From NCBI RefSeq assembly GCF_000373585.1, contig NZ_KB891940.1:1-64000 (forward strand): 64,000 nucleotides of DNA, in the 5' to 3' direction. The notes below the pieces were generated by a model. The model searched no databases. It was not told where the DNA came from and worked only from the letters and a program-made list of their open reading frames with translations. The DNA comes from Streptomyces sp. MspMP-M5 (lineage in GTDB: Bacteria > Actinomycetota > Actinomycetes > Streptomycetales > Streptomycetaceae). Below are positions 8,743-17,183 of this stretch, piece by piece; the first letter of the stretch is position 1, and the number at the start of each line of letters is the position of its first letter. The translations under genes and the position numbers were made by a program.

Positions 8743-9453
8743 TCAGTACGCGAGCCGGCTGCCGCCGTCGGGGCTGCCGGCGCTCGCCGTCACCAGCGCG
8801 TCGACGATCGTGGCCACCTTGGGCAGCCAGGGCACGGCACGGCTGGAAGCCGGCGGGCGCTCCCAGCGGACCTTGCCGGCGCCGGTCGGGGACGGCGGCA
8901 GCACGAGGTAGCCGCCCTCGCCGTGGAACCGCAGCGAGCTGGGCACCCACTCCCGCGAGCTGAGCAGCTCCCCCAACTCCGGTAGGCCGTACGGCGATAC
9001 GAGCAGCGACCAGCGGGTGGGGGTGGCCACCACGGGGCCGGTGCGGACGCCGAAGTGGTCCAGCGCGGCCAGCGCGCGGGCCCCGGCGACGGCCGGCAGG
9101 CTCACCGCGCACGGCGCCCGGCCGCCGGTCGCCAGGACGACCGGGGCGTCCGGGCGGTTGCTCCACCACCAGCGCACCATCCGGGCGTCGGTGGTCGCCG
9201 CCAGCAGCCCGGGGTCGAAGGGGTGCGCGCCCGGAACCACGCAGTCCGGGTCGGGGCAGTTGCAGCGGCGGGGCACCCGCTCGCCGAGGCCGAGTCGCCC
9301 GGCGGCCTGCTGCCGGCCGGCGGGCCGCAGTCCGACGCCCGGGAGGACCGGCCACTGCCACTCGGTGGCGCAGTGGAGCGCCGCACCGAGCAGCGCCGAC
9401 CTCCCGCTGCGCCGGAACAGGGGCTTGCGTCGCCTTCCGAGGATCTCGCGCAT
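8743..9453 (-). CDS. Bifunctional DNA primase/polymerase N-terminal-like protein, catalytically degenerate
   Basis: The 236-residue protein matches the prim-pol (archaeo-eukaryotic primase type) N-terminal domain: a Cys-rich CNCPDPDCVVPGAHPF segment, then ATTDARMVRWWWSNRPDA, TPTRWSLLVSP and GGYLVLPPSP. Active members carry a D-x-D pair before the middle segment; here that position reads CAVSLPAV, so the acidic metal ligands seem lost. It may bind nucleic acid without polymerising, or have another role. The helicase part found in full plasmid proteins is absent. ATG 9453 was chosen for its upstream GGAAAGGA; upstream codons in the same frame look non-coding. Confidence 0.75.
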   Translation of the reverse strand: MREILGRRRKPLFRRSGRSALLGAALHCATEWQWPVLPGVGLRPAGRQQAAGRLGLGERVPRRCNCPDPDCVVPGAHPFDPGLLAATTDARMVRWWWSNRPDAPVVLATGGRAPCAVSLPAVAGARALAALDHFGVRTGPVVATPTRWSLLVSPYGLPELGELLSSREWVPSSLRFHGEGGYLVLPPSPTGAGKVRWERPPASSRAVPWLPKVATIVDALVTASAGSPDGGSRLAY

Positions 9454-10191
9454 GAGCGCTCGTTCCTTTCCGTTACGCCGAGGGCTGGTCCTTCGCGTAC
9501 TTCGCACTGCATGCCGATGAACTGTCGGTGCATGTCGTTCGCACCTGCGGTGGTGCTGCTCCGGGCCGGTACGGGGTGGTGCTGCTGCCCGGTCGTGCGG
9601 TTGTGGCCGGCCGGCCCGGTCGTGCAACCCGGAGGCCGTTCGCGCTCGATCACCACACACGGCGCTCTGGTCACTGCGTGTACGAGGCAGCGCATCACGC
9701 CGTACACCGGGCGTGGAACGTGGCGGAGGGTGGCGCGCGCATGGCGCTTGCGCTTCCGGTGGTGCCATCCCGCCACTGGGGAGTGCGTCGCGGTGGTCGC
9801 CGTATAGGACGCCGGTGCCGGCCGGAGAGTTCCGGTGCGGCCCCAACTGCCCCCGCACCTATCCGAGTACGTACCCGCCACGGTGGATATGACGCGCTGC
9901 TGATCGCCGCCAGGAGACCTCAAATTGACGCTCGGGGGGCTCTTTTCAGGCCAATCTACAGACCTCGCTGACACCACAAACCCCAAAGGGACAGTGCTGG
10001 ACATCACATCGCTGGTGCGTGTACATGTGGAGGCATTGATAGCGGAGCAGCATGACATGGGGGTTTGCGATGCTATTGAGGAAATTGAGCGGACAGCCGT
10101 ACCGCACAACATCACTCAACAAAAAGCCGCACTCCCTGCCACATCGCGGCCTGACCTGGGAATTTGCCGGGCGCGACGTGGGTCGCCGGCC
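9454..10191. other. 740-bp divergent region, no convincing gene
   Basis: The region separates the leftward prim-pol-like gene from the rightward phosphatase. Both strands have long open frames, but these are continuations of the flanking frames. 9900-10150 is clearly richer in A/T than its surroundings, which suits promoters. The frame of the phosphatase gene stays open back to about 9925, so a longer product cannot be excluded. An imperfect inverted repeat lies around 9512-9537 (TGCATGCCGA / TCGGTGCATG). Confidence 0.4.
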
Positions 10192-11754
10192 ATGAGCGCC
10201 CCCCACGTACCGAAAGTGGCTGGAATCGGACCAGCTCTTCCCTCTCCCGCGCACACTACCGACCCTCACGGGACGCCCGCGTCCGGCGACCCCGCCTCCG
10301 GCACCTCCACTGACGACCCGTCCGGCGCCGCCGACGCTCCCGAGGACGGCTCCGACCCCACCGCACCGCACGCCGCCGACCTCTCCCCCGTGGACCGGAT
10401 CGCCGCCGTCCAGGACCGGCTGGCCGGCTGGATCTCCGATCTCAGCACCCTGCACGACCTCACCGAACAGCTCGCCCGCACCCGCACCTTGGAGGACGCC
10501 CTCCGCGAACTCCTGCGGGCCGGCGCCTTCCTCGTCGGCGCCCGCCGCGGACTGGTCGCCCTGACACCGCAGGACGGACTCGGCCCGGAGACCACCGTCG
10601 GCCTGGGCCTGGGCCGCGCCGAGATCGGCCACATCGAGACCGTGCCGCGCAGCGCGCTGTCGTACGCGCGGATACTGGACGGCCTGCCGGAGCCCGGCGC
10701 CGGCGACGACGCCGAGGCCCGTACCGAGATCGCCGAGCCGGACATCCCCGGGGAGAAGGGCCTCGATCCCCGCCTGCGCGAGGTCGCCGCCCGCCTCGGC
10801 TACGCCGCCAGTTATGCCGTACCGCTCACCGCCGGCCCGGTCGGCCGGCTCGGCGCCGCGGTCTGGCTCTACGACGAGCCCGCCGAGCCCGGCGACCGCC
10901 GGCGCCATCTCGTCGGCCTCTACCGCGCCCACGCCGCCGAGCACCTCGCCCGGCTCCTCGAACTCCACCGCAGCCGGCACGACGCCCGGACGCTGCGCGA
11001 CGAACTCCTGCCCCGCAGGCTGGCGCGGATCCCCGGCGTCCGGCTCGCCGTGCGGCACGCCACCGGGCCGCGCGGCGGCGGCGACTGGTACGACGCGCTG
11101 CCGCTGCCGGACGGCGCGCTGGGCCTGGCGGTCGGGTCGGTCACCGGCTCCGGTCCGAGCGCGGTGGCCGCCATGGGACGGCTGCGGGCCTCGCTGCGCG
11201 CCTACGCCGTCATGGAGGGCGAGGACCCGGTCGCGGTCCTCTCCGACCTCGAACTGCTGATGCGGCTGACCGAGCCGGCCCGCAGCGCCACCGCGCTGTT
11301 CGCCTTCACCGAGCCGCCGCCGGGCGCGGCCGGGGCGCCCGCGCCGCCGGTGCCGGCCGGGATCGGCGGCCCGGCGCCGCGCAAGATGGTGCTGGCCGGG
11401 GCCGGCCACTGCCCGCCGCTGATCCTCGGCGACCTGCGGGCGGAGTTCGTGGAGACCTCGCTCTCCGCGCCGCTGGGCATGCTGGCCTGCTGGGAGGCGC
11501 CCAGCGTGGAGATCCAGCCGGCCCGCGGCGAGACCGTGCTCCTGTACAGCGACGGGCTGCTGCACCGCACCGGTGAGCCGATGGACCGGGCCTTCGCCCG
11601 TCTGCACTCCGCGGCCGCGGGCGTCCCCCGGGCCGGCCGGAGCGACCCGGAGGCGGTGGTGGACCACATCGTGCGGGCCATGCTGCCGCAGGGCCTGGAC
11701 GACCCCGCCTCGGAGGAGGACGTGGTCCTGCTCGCCGCGTACTTCGAGGAGTAG
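10192..11754 (+). CDS. GAF-SpoIIE (PP2C-type) protein phosphatase
   Basis: From ATG 10192 the product has 520 residues. After a Pro/Ser/Asp-rich N-terminus comes a helical segment (VDRIAAVQDRLAGWISDL) and a GAF-like sensor region (TRTLEDALRELLRAGAFLVGARRGLV to AAVWLYDEP). The last 260 residues are the SpoIIE/PP2C phosphatase domain (RGGGDWYDALPLPDG ... YSDGLLHRTGEP ... EEDVVLLAAYF). Such enzymes dephosphorylate anti-anti-sigma proteins. The usual GDVxGHG motif, whose Asp binds metal, reads VGSVTGSG here, so one ligand is missing and activity is doubtful. The start was chosen where protein-like sequence (MSAPHVPKVAG) begins; its ribosome binding site is weak. Confidence 0.82.
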   Translation: MSAPHVPKVAGIGPALPSPAHTTDPHGTPASGDPASGTSTDDPSGAADAPEDGSDPTAPHAADLSPVDRIAAVQDRLAGWISDLSTLHDLTEQLARTRTLEDALRELLRAGAFLVGARRGLVALTPQDGLGPETTVGLGLGRAEIGHIETVPRSALSYARILDGLPEPGAGDDAEARTEIAEPDIPGEKGLDPRLREVAARLGYAASYAVPLTAGPVGRLGAAVWLYDEPAEPGDRRRHLVGLYRAHAAEHLARLLELHRSRHDARTLRDELLPRRLARIPGVRLAVRHATGPRGGGDWYDALPLPDGALGLAVGSVTGSGPSAVAAMGRLRASLRAYAVMEGEDPVAVLSDLELLMRLTEPARSATALFAFTEPPPGAAGAPAPPVPAGIGGPAPRKMVLAGAGHCPPLILGDLRAEFVETSLSAPLGMLACWEAPSVEIQPARGETVLLYSDGLLHRTGEPMDRAFARLHSAAAGVPRAGRSDPEAVVDHIVRAMLPQGLDDPASEEDVVLLAAYFEE

Positions 11755-11782
11755 GGCCGCTCCGGACGGCATCGTCGCAGGT

Positions 11783-11816
11783 CGCAGGGGGTGGGCGCAG
11801 GGCGTCCCCCCCTGCG
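11783..11816 (+). terminator. Hairpin after the SpoIIE-type gene
   Basis: CGCAGGGGG (11783-11791) pairs with CCCCCTGCG (11808-11816) in a 9-bp stem with a 16-nt loop, 29 bp past the stop codon. There is no T-tract, as is common for streptomycete terminators. Confidence 0.5.
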
Positions 11817-11920
11817 GCGGGGGATGCCGCACAGGTCACGGCTTCCGGCCCCTGGACCGTTTCCCGCTCGCACTTACGATGGAATGCGGTTCAGTCAGAA
11901 AAGCCTTAAAAGGAGGCACG

Positions 11921-13390
11921 GTGACCGACGAGCTCACTCCGGAGACCCCGGACGAGGAAGAGCAGCCGATCAAGCAGCGCAAGAACGGCCTGTACCCGGG
12001 CGTTTCGGACGAGCTCGCCGAGAACATGAAGAGCGGCTGGGCCGACACCGAGCTGCGCGGCCTGGAGCCGACCGAGCAGGCGCCGTACGCCGCGCGCCGC
12101 CGCGCCGCGCTCTCCGCGCGCTTCCCCGGCGAGCGCCTGGTGATCCCCGCGGGCGTGCTGAAGACCCGCTCCAACGACACCGAGTACCCCTTCCGGGCCG
12201 CCACCGAGTACGTCCACCTCACCGGCGACCAGACCGACGGCAGCGTGCTCGTCCTGGAGCCCCGCGCCGACGGGGCCGAGGGCCACGACGAGACGCTCTA
12301 CCGCCTGCCCCGCTCGAACCGCGAGAACGGCGAGTTCTGGCTGAACGGCATGGGCGAGCTGTGGGTCGGCCGCCGCAACAGCCTCGACGAGTCCGCGGCG
12401 CTGCTCGGCATCGCCTGCAAGGACGTCCGCGAGCTGGCCGGCCTGCTCAAGGAGGCCACCGGCCCGGTCCGGGTCGTCCGGGGTCACGACGCCGCCATCG
12501 AGGAGGCGCTGCACGACAAGGTCACCGCGGAGCGCGACGAAGAGCTGCGGGTGTACCTCTCCGAGGCCCGGCTGGTGAAGGACGACTTCGAGGTCGGCGA
12601 GCTGCAGAAGGCCGTCGACTCGACGGTGCGCGGCTTCGCCGACGTGGTCAAGGTCCTGGACAAGGCCGAGGCGACCAGCGAGCGCTACATCGAGGGCACG
12701 TTCTTCCTGCGCGCCCGCGTCGAGGGCAACGACGTCGGCTACGGCTCCATCTGCGCCGCCGGTCCGCACGCCACCACCCTGCACTGGGTCCGCAACGACG
12801 GCGCGGTCCGCTCCGGCGAGCTGCTGCTGCTGGACGCGGGCGTGGAGACCACCAGCCTCTACACCGCGGACGTCACCCGCACCCTGCCGATCAACGGCCG
12901 CTACAACGACCTCCAGCGCAAGATCTACGACGCGGTCTACGAGGCCCAGGAGGCCGGTATCGCGGCGGTGAAGCCTGGCGCCTCGTTCCGCGACTTCCAC
13001 GACGCGTCCCAGCGGGTGCTCGCGGCGAAGCTGGTGGAGTGGGGCCTGGTCGAGGGCCCGGTGGAGCGCGTCCTGGAGCTGGGCCTGCAGCGCCGCTGGA
13101 CCCTGCACGGCACCGGTCACATGCTCGGCCTGGACGTCCACGACTGCGCCGCGGCCCGTACCGAGAGCTATGTCAACGGCACGCTGGAGCCCGGCATGGT
13201 GCTGACCGTCGAGCCCGGCCTGTACTTCCAGGCGGACGACCTGACGGTGCCCGAGGAGTACCGCGGCATCGGCGTCCGGATCGAGGACGACATCGTGGTG
13301 ACGGAGAGCGGCAACCGCAATCTGTCGGCCGCCCTGCCGCGCCGCTCCGACGAGGTCGAGGCGTGGATGGCGGAGCTGCTCGGCAAGTAG
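11921..13390 (+). CDS. pepP: Xaa-Pro aminopeptidase (aminopeptidase P, M24B)
   Basis: This 489-residue cytoplasmic metallopeptidase removes N-terminal residues that precede proline. The N-terminal AMP_N domain (about 60-200) is followed by the pita-bread catalytic domain. All five M24 metal ligands are visible: the two Asp in LLLDAGVETTSLYTADVTRT, His in GTGHMLGLDVHD, Glu in TVEPGLYF and Glu in GVRIEDDIVV. GTG 11921 is supported by AAAAGGAGG at 11908-11916. The length fits actinobacterial PepP. A strong bidirectional hairpin follows the stop, shared with the convergent tetR gene. Confidence 0.95.
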   Translation: MTDELTPETPDEEEQPIKQRKNGLYPGVSDELAENMKSGWADTELRGLEPTEQAPYAARRRAALSARFPGERLVIPAGVLKTRSNDTEYPFRAATEYVHLTGDQTDGSVLVLEPRADGAEGHDETLYRLPRSNRENGEFWLNGMGELWVGRRNSLDESAALLGIACKDVRELAGLLKEATGPVRVVRGHDAAIEEALHDKVTAERDEELRVYLSEARLVKDDFEVGELQKAVDSTVRGFADVVKVLDKAEATSERYIEGTFFLRARVEGNDVGYGSICAAGPHATTLHWVRNDGAVRSGELLLLDAGVETTSLYTADVTRTLPINGRYNDLQRKIYDAVYEAQEAGIAAVKPGASFRDFHDASQRVLAAKLVEWGLVEGPVERVLELGLQRRWTLHGTGHMLGLDVHDCAAARTESYVNGTLEPGMVLTVEPGLYFQADDLTVPEEYRGIGVRIEDDIVVTESGNRNLSAALPRRSDEVEAWMAELLGK

Positions 13391-13403
13391 CCCCCGCGCG
13401 AAA

Positions 13404-13449
13404 CGGCGCGCCGGGGCGGGTGGTTCAGTCCGCCCGCCCCGGCGCGCCG
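13404..13449. terminator. Bidirectional 17-bp-stem terminator
   Basis: CGGCGCGCCGGGGCGGG (13404-13420) is perfectly complementary to 13433-13449, with a 12-nt loop. It lies between the convergent pepP and tetR genes and overlaps the last codons and stop of tetR. Confidence 0.85.
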
Positions 13450-14108
13450 TCGTGTTCCGGGCCGTCGTGTTCCGCGCCGCCGTGACAGCGGCCGCCGCCC
13501 CCGAGGGCGTACGCGCCGGCGCGGGCCGCGGCCCACACGGCGGTGGCGGCGGACGCGCCGAGGCCCGGCTCCACGGGGCGGCGGGTGATGAGGATGCGGT
13601 GGTAGAAGGGCGCGCCGAGCGCCGCCACCACGGCCTCGGGGTCGGTGTCCGCGGGCAGCTCGCCGCGGGCGACGGCGCGCCGCACCATCGCCCCGGCCAG
13701 CGTCAGCCGCTCGTCGAAGAAGGTCCGCAGCGCGGTGGCCGCCTGGGGGTCGCGGGCCGCGGCGGCGACCACCGCCTCCAGCACGCGGCGGGGCCCGGCG
13801 GAGCCGTAGAAGCGCTCTATGGCGTCCGCGAGCGCCCGCAGATCGCCGGGCAGGCTGCCGGTGTCCGGCAGCGGGATGTCGCTGCTCATCTCCGTCAGCA
13901 GCTCGCAGACGAGCTTGTCGACGCTGCGCCAGCGGCGGTAGAGCGTCGCGAGGTGCACCCCGGAGCGCTGGGCCACCCGCTCCATGGTCAGTGCGGCGAA
14001 GCCGCCGTCGGCCAGTTCCTCGGAGACGGCGGTCAGCACGGCGCGGCGGGTACGCGCCGTACGTCCCCCGGGTCGGGTCTCGCCCGGGGCCTGGTGCGCG
14101 GTCGTCAC
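13425..14108 (-). CDS. TetR family transcriptional regulator
   Basis: The 227-residue repressor has an N-terminal helix-turn-helix at about residues 25-70 (FAALTMERVAQRSGVHLATLYRRWRSVDKLV) and a C-terminal ligand domain of the TetR_C type. GTG 14108 is the start. The promoter and a perfect 22-bp palindrome lie upstream at 14175-14213, so autoregulation is likely. It is downstream of, and on the same strand as, the FAD dehydrogenase and SDR genes, with a 270-bp gap, so it is probably transcribed separately. Its targets are unknown; the adjacent dehydrogenases are obvious candidates. Confidence 0.92.
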   Translation of the reverse strand: MTTAHQAPGETRPGGRTARTRRAVLTAVSEELADGGFAALTMERVAQRSGVHLATLYRRWRSVDKLVCELLTEMSSDIPLPDTGSLPGDLRALADAIERFYGSAGPRRVLEAVVAAAARDPQAATALRTFFDERLTLAGAMVRRAVARGELPADTDPEAVVAALGAPFYHRILITRRPVEPGLGASAATAVWAAARAGAYALGGGGRCHGGAEHDGPEHDGAPGRAD

Positions 14109-14174
14109 GGCGGCTCCGTTACGGGGGTCGTTTACGGATGGCAGCGCGGATTGCAGTGCGGGTTCTGGCCAAGT

Positions 14175-14203
14175 ATTGTCCAGGAGCAGATTAACGCGAG
14201 CAA
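14175..14203 (-). promoter_or_regulatory. Promoter of the tetR gene
   Basis: On the minus strand TTGCTC (14203-14198) and GACAAT (14180-14175) are 17 bp apart. Transcription would begin near 14168, leaving a leader of about 60 nt before GTG 14108. The -35 box lies inside the palindrome at 14192-14213. Confidence 0.6.
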
Positions 14204-14213
14204 CCTCGCGTTA
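14192..14213. promoter_or_regulatory. Probable TetR operator, 22-bp palindrome
   Basis: TAACGCGAG (14192-14200), CAAC, CTCGCGTTA (14205-14213): the arms are perfect over 9 bp with a 4-bp centre. Size and symmetry suit a TetR dimer site, and it covers the -35 of the tetR promoter. Confidence 0.75.
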
Positions 14214-14377
14214 GTCCTGGTGCCGCGCGGGTCTCGCCGGAAAGGGGACGCCGCGGGGGAGGTCCTCCTCCTGCGAGACCGCGCAGCCCCACTTCTTCAA
14301 GGGCGAATTTCCGCCATTTTCCCGGGCGTTCGGGATGATCCGAGTTGCCCGATGCCCGCCGGACCGTCGGTACCGGC

Positions 14378-15232
14378 TCAGCGCAGCCCGTGTTTGCGCG
14401 CCACCATCCGCTCCACCGCCGTGCCGGGCAGCAGCCGCCGCAGCAGGAAGACGGCGGGGGCGTTGCTGCCGACCGCGTAGTGCGGGCGCGGCCGGGGCGC
14501 CTCGATCGCCTTCAGGACGGTGGCGGCGACCTTCTCCGGCGGGATGCCGTGCGCCTCGTTGGCGTCCAGGGCGGCCAGCATCGTCCGGTACGCGTCGGCG
14601 TACGGCGAGCCGTCGGCCAGGTAGTGGGTGCGCCGGGCGCTGATGCCGGTGGCGATGGAGCCCGGTTCGACGGTGGTGAGCGCCACGCCGTAGGGCGCGA
14701 CCTCCCGCCGGGCGGCGTCCGCGAAGCCCTTGAGCGCGGCCTTGGCGGCGACGTACGACGAGCGGTGGGCGAGCGGGAAGCTGGCCAGTATGGAGCCGAT
14801 CATCACCACCCGGCCGTGGCCGCGCTCCCGCATGCCGGGCAGAAGGAGCTGGGTGAGGCGGACGGCGCCGAAGACGTTGAGCTGGAAGAGGCGGCGGACC
14901 GCGGCCATCGGAAGCTCTTCGAAGGGGCCGCTCTGGCTCTCCCCGGCGTTGTTGACCAGCACGTCGACGGGGCCCGCGGCGGCGGCGCAGTCCTCGATGG
15001 CCGCGTCGTCCGCCAGGTCGAGCGGGAGGTAGCGCACGCCGGGCAGCGGTGCGGCGAGCGCCGCGGGGTCGCGGCTGGTCCCCAGGACGCGGTAGCCGCG
15101 GGCGACCAGCGCGGCGGCCACCGCGGCGCCGATCCCGGAGGAGGCACCGGTCACCAGCGCGGTGCGGCCGCGCCCGCTGCCGGTGCCGCCGCTGCCGTAC
15201 GGGCTCCCGGCATCCGGTGCCGGGCCGCTCAC
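14378..15232 (-). CDS. SDR family NAD(P)-dependent oxidoreductase
   Basis: A classical short-chain dehydrogenase of 284 residues. The cofactor loop TGASSGIG is at about 29-36, NNAG at about 92-95, and the catalytic Ser (GSILAS) and YVAAK pair at about 140-165. The substrate is unknown; the C-terminal RRLLPGTAVERMVARKHG is typical of lipid- or steroid-acting members. GTG 15232 overlaps the TGA of the FAD dehydrogenase (GTGA), so the two are translationally coupled and probably work in one pathway. Confidence 0.9.
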   Translation of the reverse strand: MSGPAPDAGSPYGSGGTGSGRGRTALVTGASSGIGAAVAAALVARGYRVLGTSRDPAALAAPLPGVRYLPLDLADDAAIEDCAAAAGPVDVLVNNAGESQSGPFEELPMAAVRRLFQLNVFGAVRLTQLLLPGMRERGHGRVVMIGSILASFPLAHRSSYVAAKAALKGFADAARREVAPYGVALTTVEPGSIATGISARRTHYLADGSPYADAYRTMLAALDANEAHGIPPEKVAATVLKAIEAPRPRPHYAVGSNAPAVFLLRRLLPGTAVERMVARKHGLR

Positions 15233-16890
15233 GCCAGGCTCCGGGCCAGCGCCCGCCCGGCCGCGCGGCCGGAGAAGATGCAGCCGCCCAGGAAGGTGCC
15301 CTCCAGCGCGTTGTAGCCGTGCACCCCGCCGCCGCCGAACCCGGCGACCTCGCCGGCGGCGTAGAGCCCGTCGAAGGGCGTGCCGTCCGGCCGGACCACC
15401 TGCGAGTCCAGGGTGGTCTCCAGTCCGCCCAGCGTCTTACGGGTCAGCAGGTGCAGCCGGACCGCGATCAGCGGGCCGTGCGCCGGGTCGAGCAGCCGGT
15501 GCGGCCGGGCGACCCGCGTCAGCTTGTCGGGCAGGTACCGCCGCGCGTTGCGCACCGCCATCAGCTGGAGGTCCTTGGAGTAGGGGTGCGCCACCGCCCG
15601 GTCCCGGGCCAGCACCTCCCGCTCGACCGTCGCGTGGTCGAGCGGGGCCGACGGCTCCAGGGCGTTCATCCCGGCGACCAGCTCGCGCAGGGTGCGGCGG
15701 ACGACGAAGTCCTCGCCGCGGTCCAGGAACGCCTGGACCGGACCGGGCGCGCCCTTCTTCACCCGCGCCAGCGCGAGCTTGAGGTCCTTGCCCGTGATGT
15801 CCGGGTTCTGCTCGGAACCGGAGAGCGCGAACTCCTTCTCCACGATGGAGCGGGTCAGGATGAACCAGGTGTGGTCGTGGCCGGTGCGGACGATGTGGCG
15901 CAGGGTGCCGAGGGTGTCGTGGCCGGGGAAGAGCGGCGCGGGCAGCCGGCGGCCGGTGGCGTCCAGCCACAGCGACGACGGGCCGGGGATGATCCGGATG
16001 GCGTGGTCGGGCCAGACCGGGTCCCAGTTCTTGATGCCCTCGGTGTAGTGCCACATCCGGTCGCGGTTGACCAGGGAGCCGCCGGCCCGTTCGGTGATCT
16101 CCAGCATCCGCCCGTCCACGTAGGCGGGCACCCCGGTGATCATCGACTTGGGGACCGGGCCGATCCGGTCCACCGGCCAGTTCTTGCGGACCAGTTCGTG
16201 GTTGCCCCCGATACCGCCGGAGGTCACCACCACCGCCTGCGCCCGGAACGCGAACTCGCCCTCCGCCGTCCGCTCGGACGCCACCCCGCGCGGCCGGTCC
16301 GACGGCACCAGCGTGGTGCCGCGCACCCCGACCGCGGCCCCGTCCTCCACGATCAGCTCGTCGACCCGGTGCCGGTGCCGGAAGACCACCAGCCCGCGTT
16401 CGGCCGCGGCCCGCACCGGCTCGGCGAAGACCCGGACGACCTCGGGGCCGGTGCCCCAGGTGAGGTGGAAACGGGGCACGGAGTTGCCGTGGCCGGTCGC
16501 CAGGCCCGCGCCGCGCTCGGCCCAGCCGACGGTGGGGGTCAGCCGCAGCCCGAGGCCGTACAGGTAGCGGCGCTTCTCGCCCGCGGCGAAGTCCACGTAC
16601 GCCTGCGCCCACTGCCGGGGCCAGTGGTCCTCGCGGTCCCGGTCGAAGGCCGCCGAGTCCAGCCAGTCGGACAGCGCGAGTTCCGGCGAGTCCTTGATGC
16701 CGGCCCGCCGCTGCTCGGGGCTGTCCACCAGGAACAGCCCGCCCAGCGACCAGAACGCCTGGCCGCCGAGGTTGGCCGCGCTCTCCTGGTCGACGACGAG
16801 CACCCGCCGCCCGGCGCGGGTGAGTTCGTAGGTGGCGACCAGTCCGGCCAGCCCGGCTCCTACGACGATGACGTCGGCGTCCTCGCTCAT
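15229..16890 (-). CDS. FAD-binding dehydrogenase (3-ketosteroid-dehydrogenase-like)
   Basis: A 553-residue flavoprotein of the fumarate reductase/KsdD-like FAD_binding_2 family. The dinucleotide-binding motif VVGAGLAGLVATYELTRAG is at residues 8-26, and the C-terminal FAD segment is GLYAAGEVAGFGGGGVHG followed by GTFLGGCIFSGRAAG. It resembles soluble dehydrogenases that introduce double bonds next to a carbonyl; the substrate is not predictable. ATG 16890 is preceded by GAGGTGG and by a 9-codon leader frame with a stronger Shine-Dalgarno sequence. It is the first gene of an operon with the SDR gene. A GATAC-N6-GTATC palindrome lies about 100 bp upstream. Confidence 0.87.
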   Translation of the reverse strand: MSEDADVIVVGAGLAGLVATYELTRAGRRVLVVDQESAANLGGQAFWSLGGLFLVDSPEQRRAGIKDSPELALSDWLDSAAFDRDREDHWPRQWAQAYVDFAAGEKRRYLYGLGLRLTPTVGWAERGAGLATGHGNSVPRFHLTWGTGPEVVRVFAEPVRAAAERGLVVFRHRHRVDELIVEDGAAVGVRGTTLVPSDRPRGVASERTAEGEFAFRAQAVVVTSGGIGGNHELVRKNWPVDRIGPVPKSMITGVPAYVDGRMLEITERAGGSLVNRDRMWHYTEGIKNWDPVWPDHAIRIIPGPSSLWLDATGRRLPAPLFPGHDTLGTLRHIVRTGHDHTWFILTRSIVEKEFALSGSEQNPDITGKDLKLALARVKKGAPGPVQAFLDRGEDFVVRRTLRELVAGMNALEPSAPLDHATVEREVLARDRAVAHPYSKDLQLMAVRNARRYLPDKLTRVARPHRLLDPAHGPLIAVRLHLLTRKTLGGLETTLDSQVVRPDGTPFDGLYAAGEVAGFGGGGVHGYNALEGTFLGGCIFSGRAAGRALARSLA

Positions 16891-16916
16891 CCGGCCACCT
16901 CGCTGCGCTCGTTCAT
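16887..16916 (-). CDS. Possible 9-codon leader peptide ahead of the FAD dehydrogenase
   Basis: On the minus strand ATG 16916 has a strong ribosome binding site (GGAGGAG, 5 nt spacing) and encodes MNERSEVAG. Its TGA overlaps ATG 16890 of the dehydrogenase as ATGA. The stronger initiation site thus belongs to the mini-frame, which would deliver ribosomes to the main start. It may simply be a misplaced Shine-Dalgarno context; there is no evidence that the peptide matters. Confidence 0.35.
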   Translation of the reverse strand: MNERSEVAG

Positions 16917-16993
16917 GGGAGCTCCTCCACGGTTCCGCGGCGGCCGCACCCGCCCCGGCCGACCGCCTTGTCGCGTCCATGTCCGTAACAACC

Positions 16994-17009
16994 GATACAG
17001 GAACGTATC
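16994..17009. promoter_or_regulatory. Palindrome upstream of the FAD dehydrogenase operon
   Basis: GATAC (16994-16998), AGGAAC, GTATC (17005-17009) is a perfect 16-bp interrupted palindrome about 80 bp before the leader frame. It could be a regulator site for this operon. Its sequence differs from the tetR palindrome, so it may bind a different regulator. Confidence 0.35.
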
Positions 17010-17183
17010 CGATGCGTCGGGCGGCAACAAGGACCGCGGGTCCGGACGAGGTCCGCACCACCGCACCCGGGCCCCAGGTACGGCTTCTACTATGACGTGG
17101 ACATCTGAGCGGACGGATTTCCGTGCCCGTCACCGCCGGCAGCGGCCCGGCCGGGCGGCCGGAGCGAACTGGGGGGACCTGGC

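Noticed and set aside
9925..10191. N-terminal extension of the GAF-SpoIIE protein
   Set aside because: The frame is open and looks partly protein-like, but no ribosome binding site or GC-biased codons support it; kept as an uncertainty in the gene entry.
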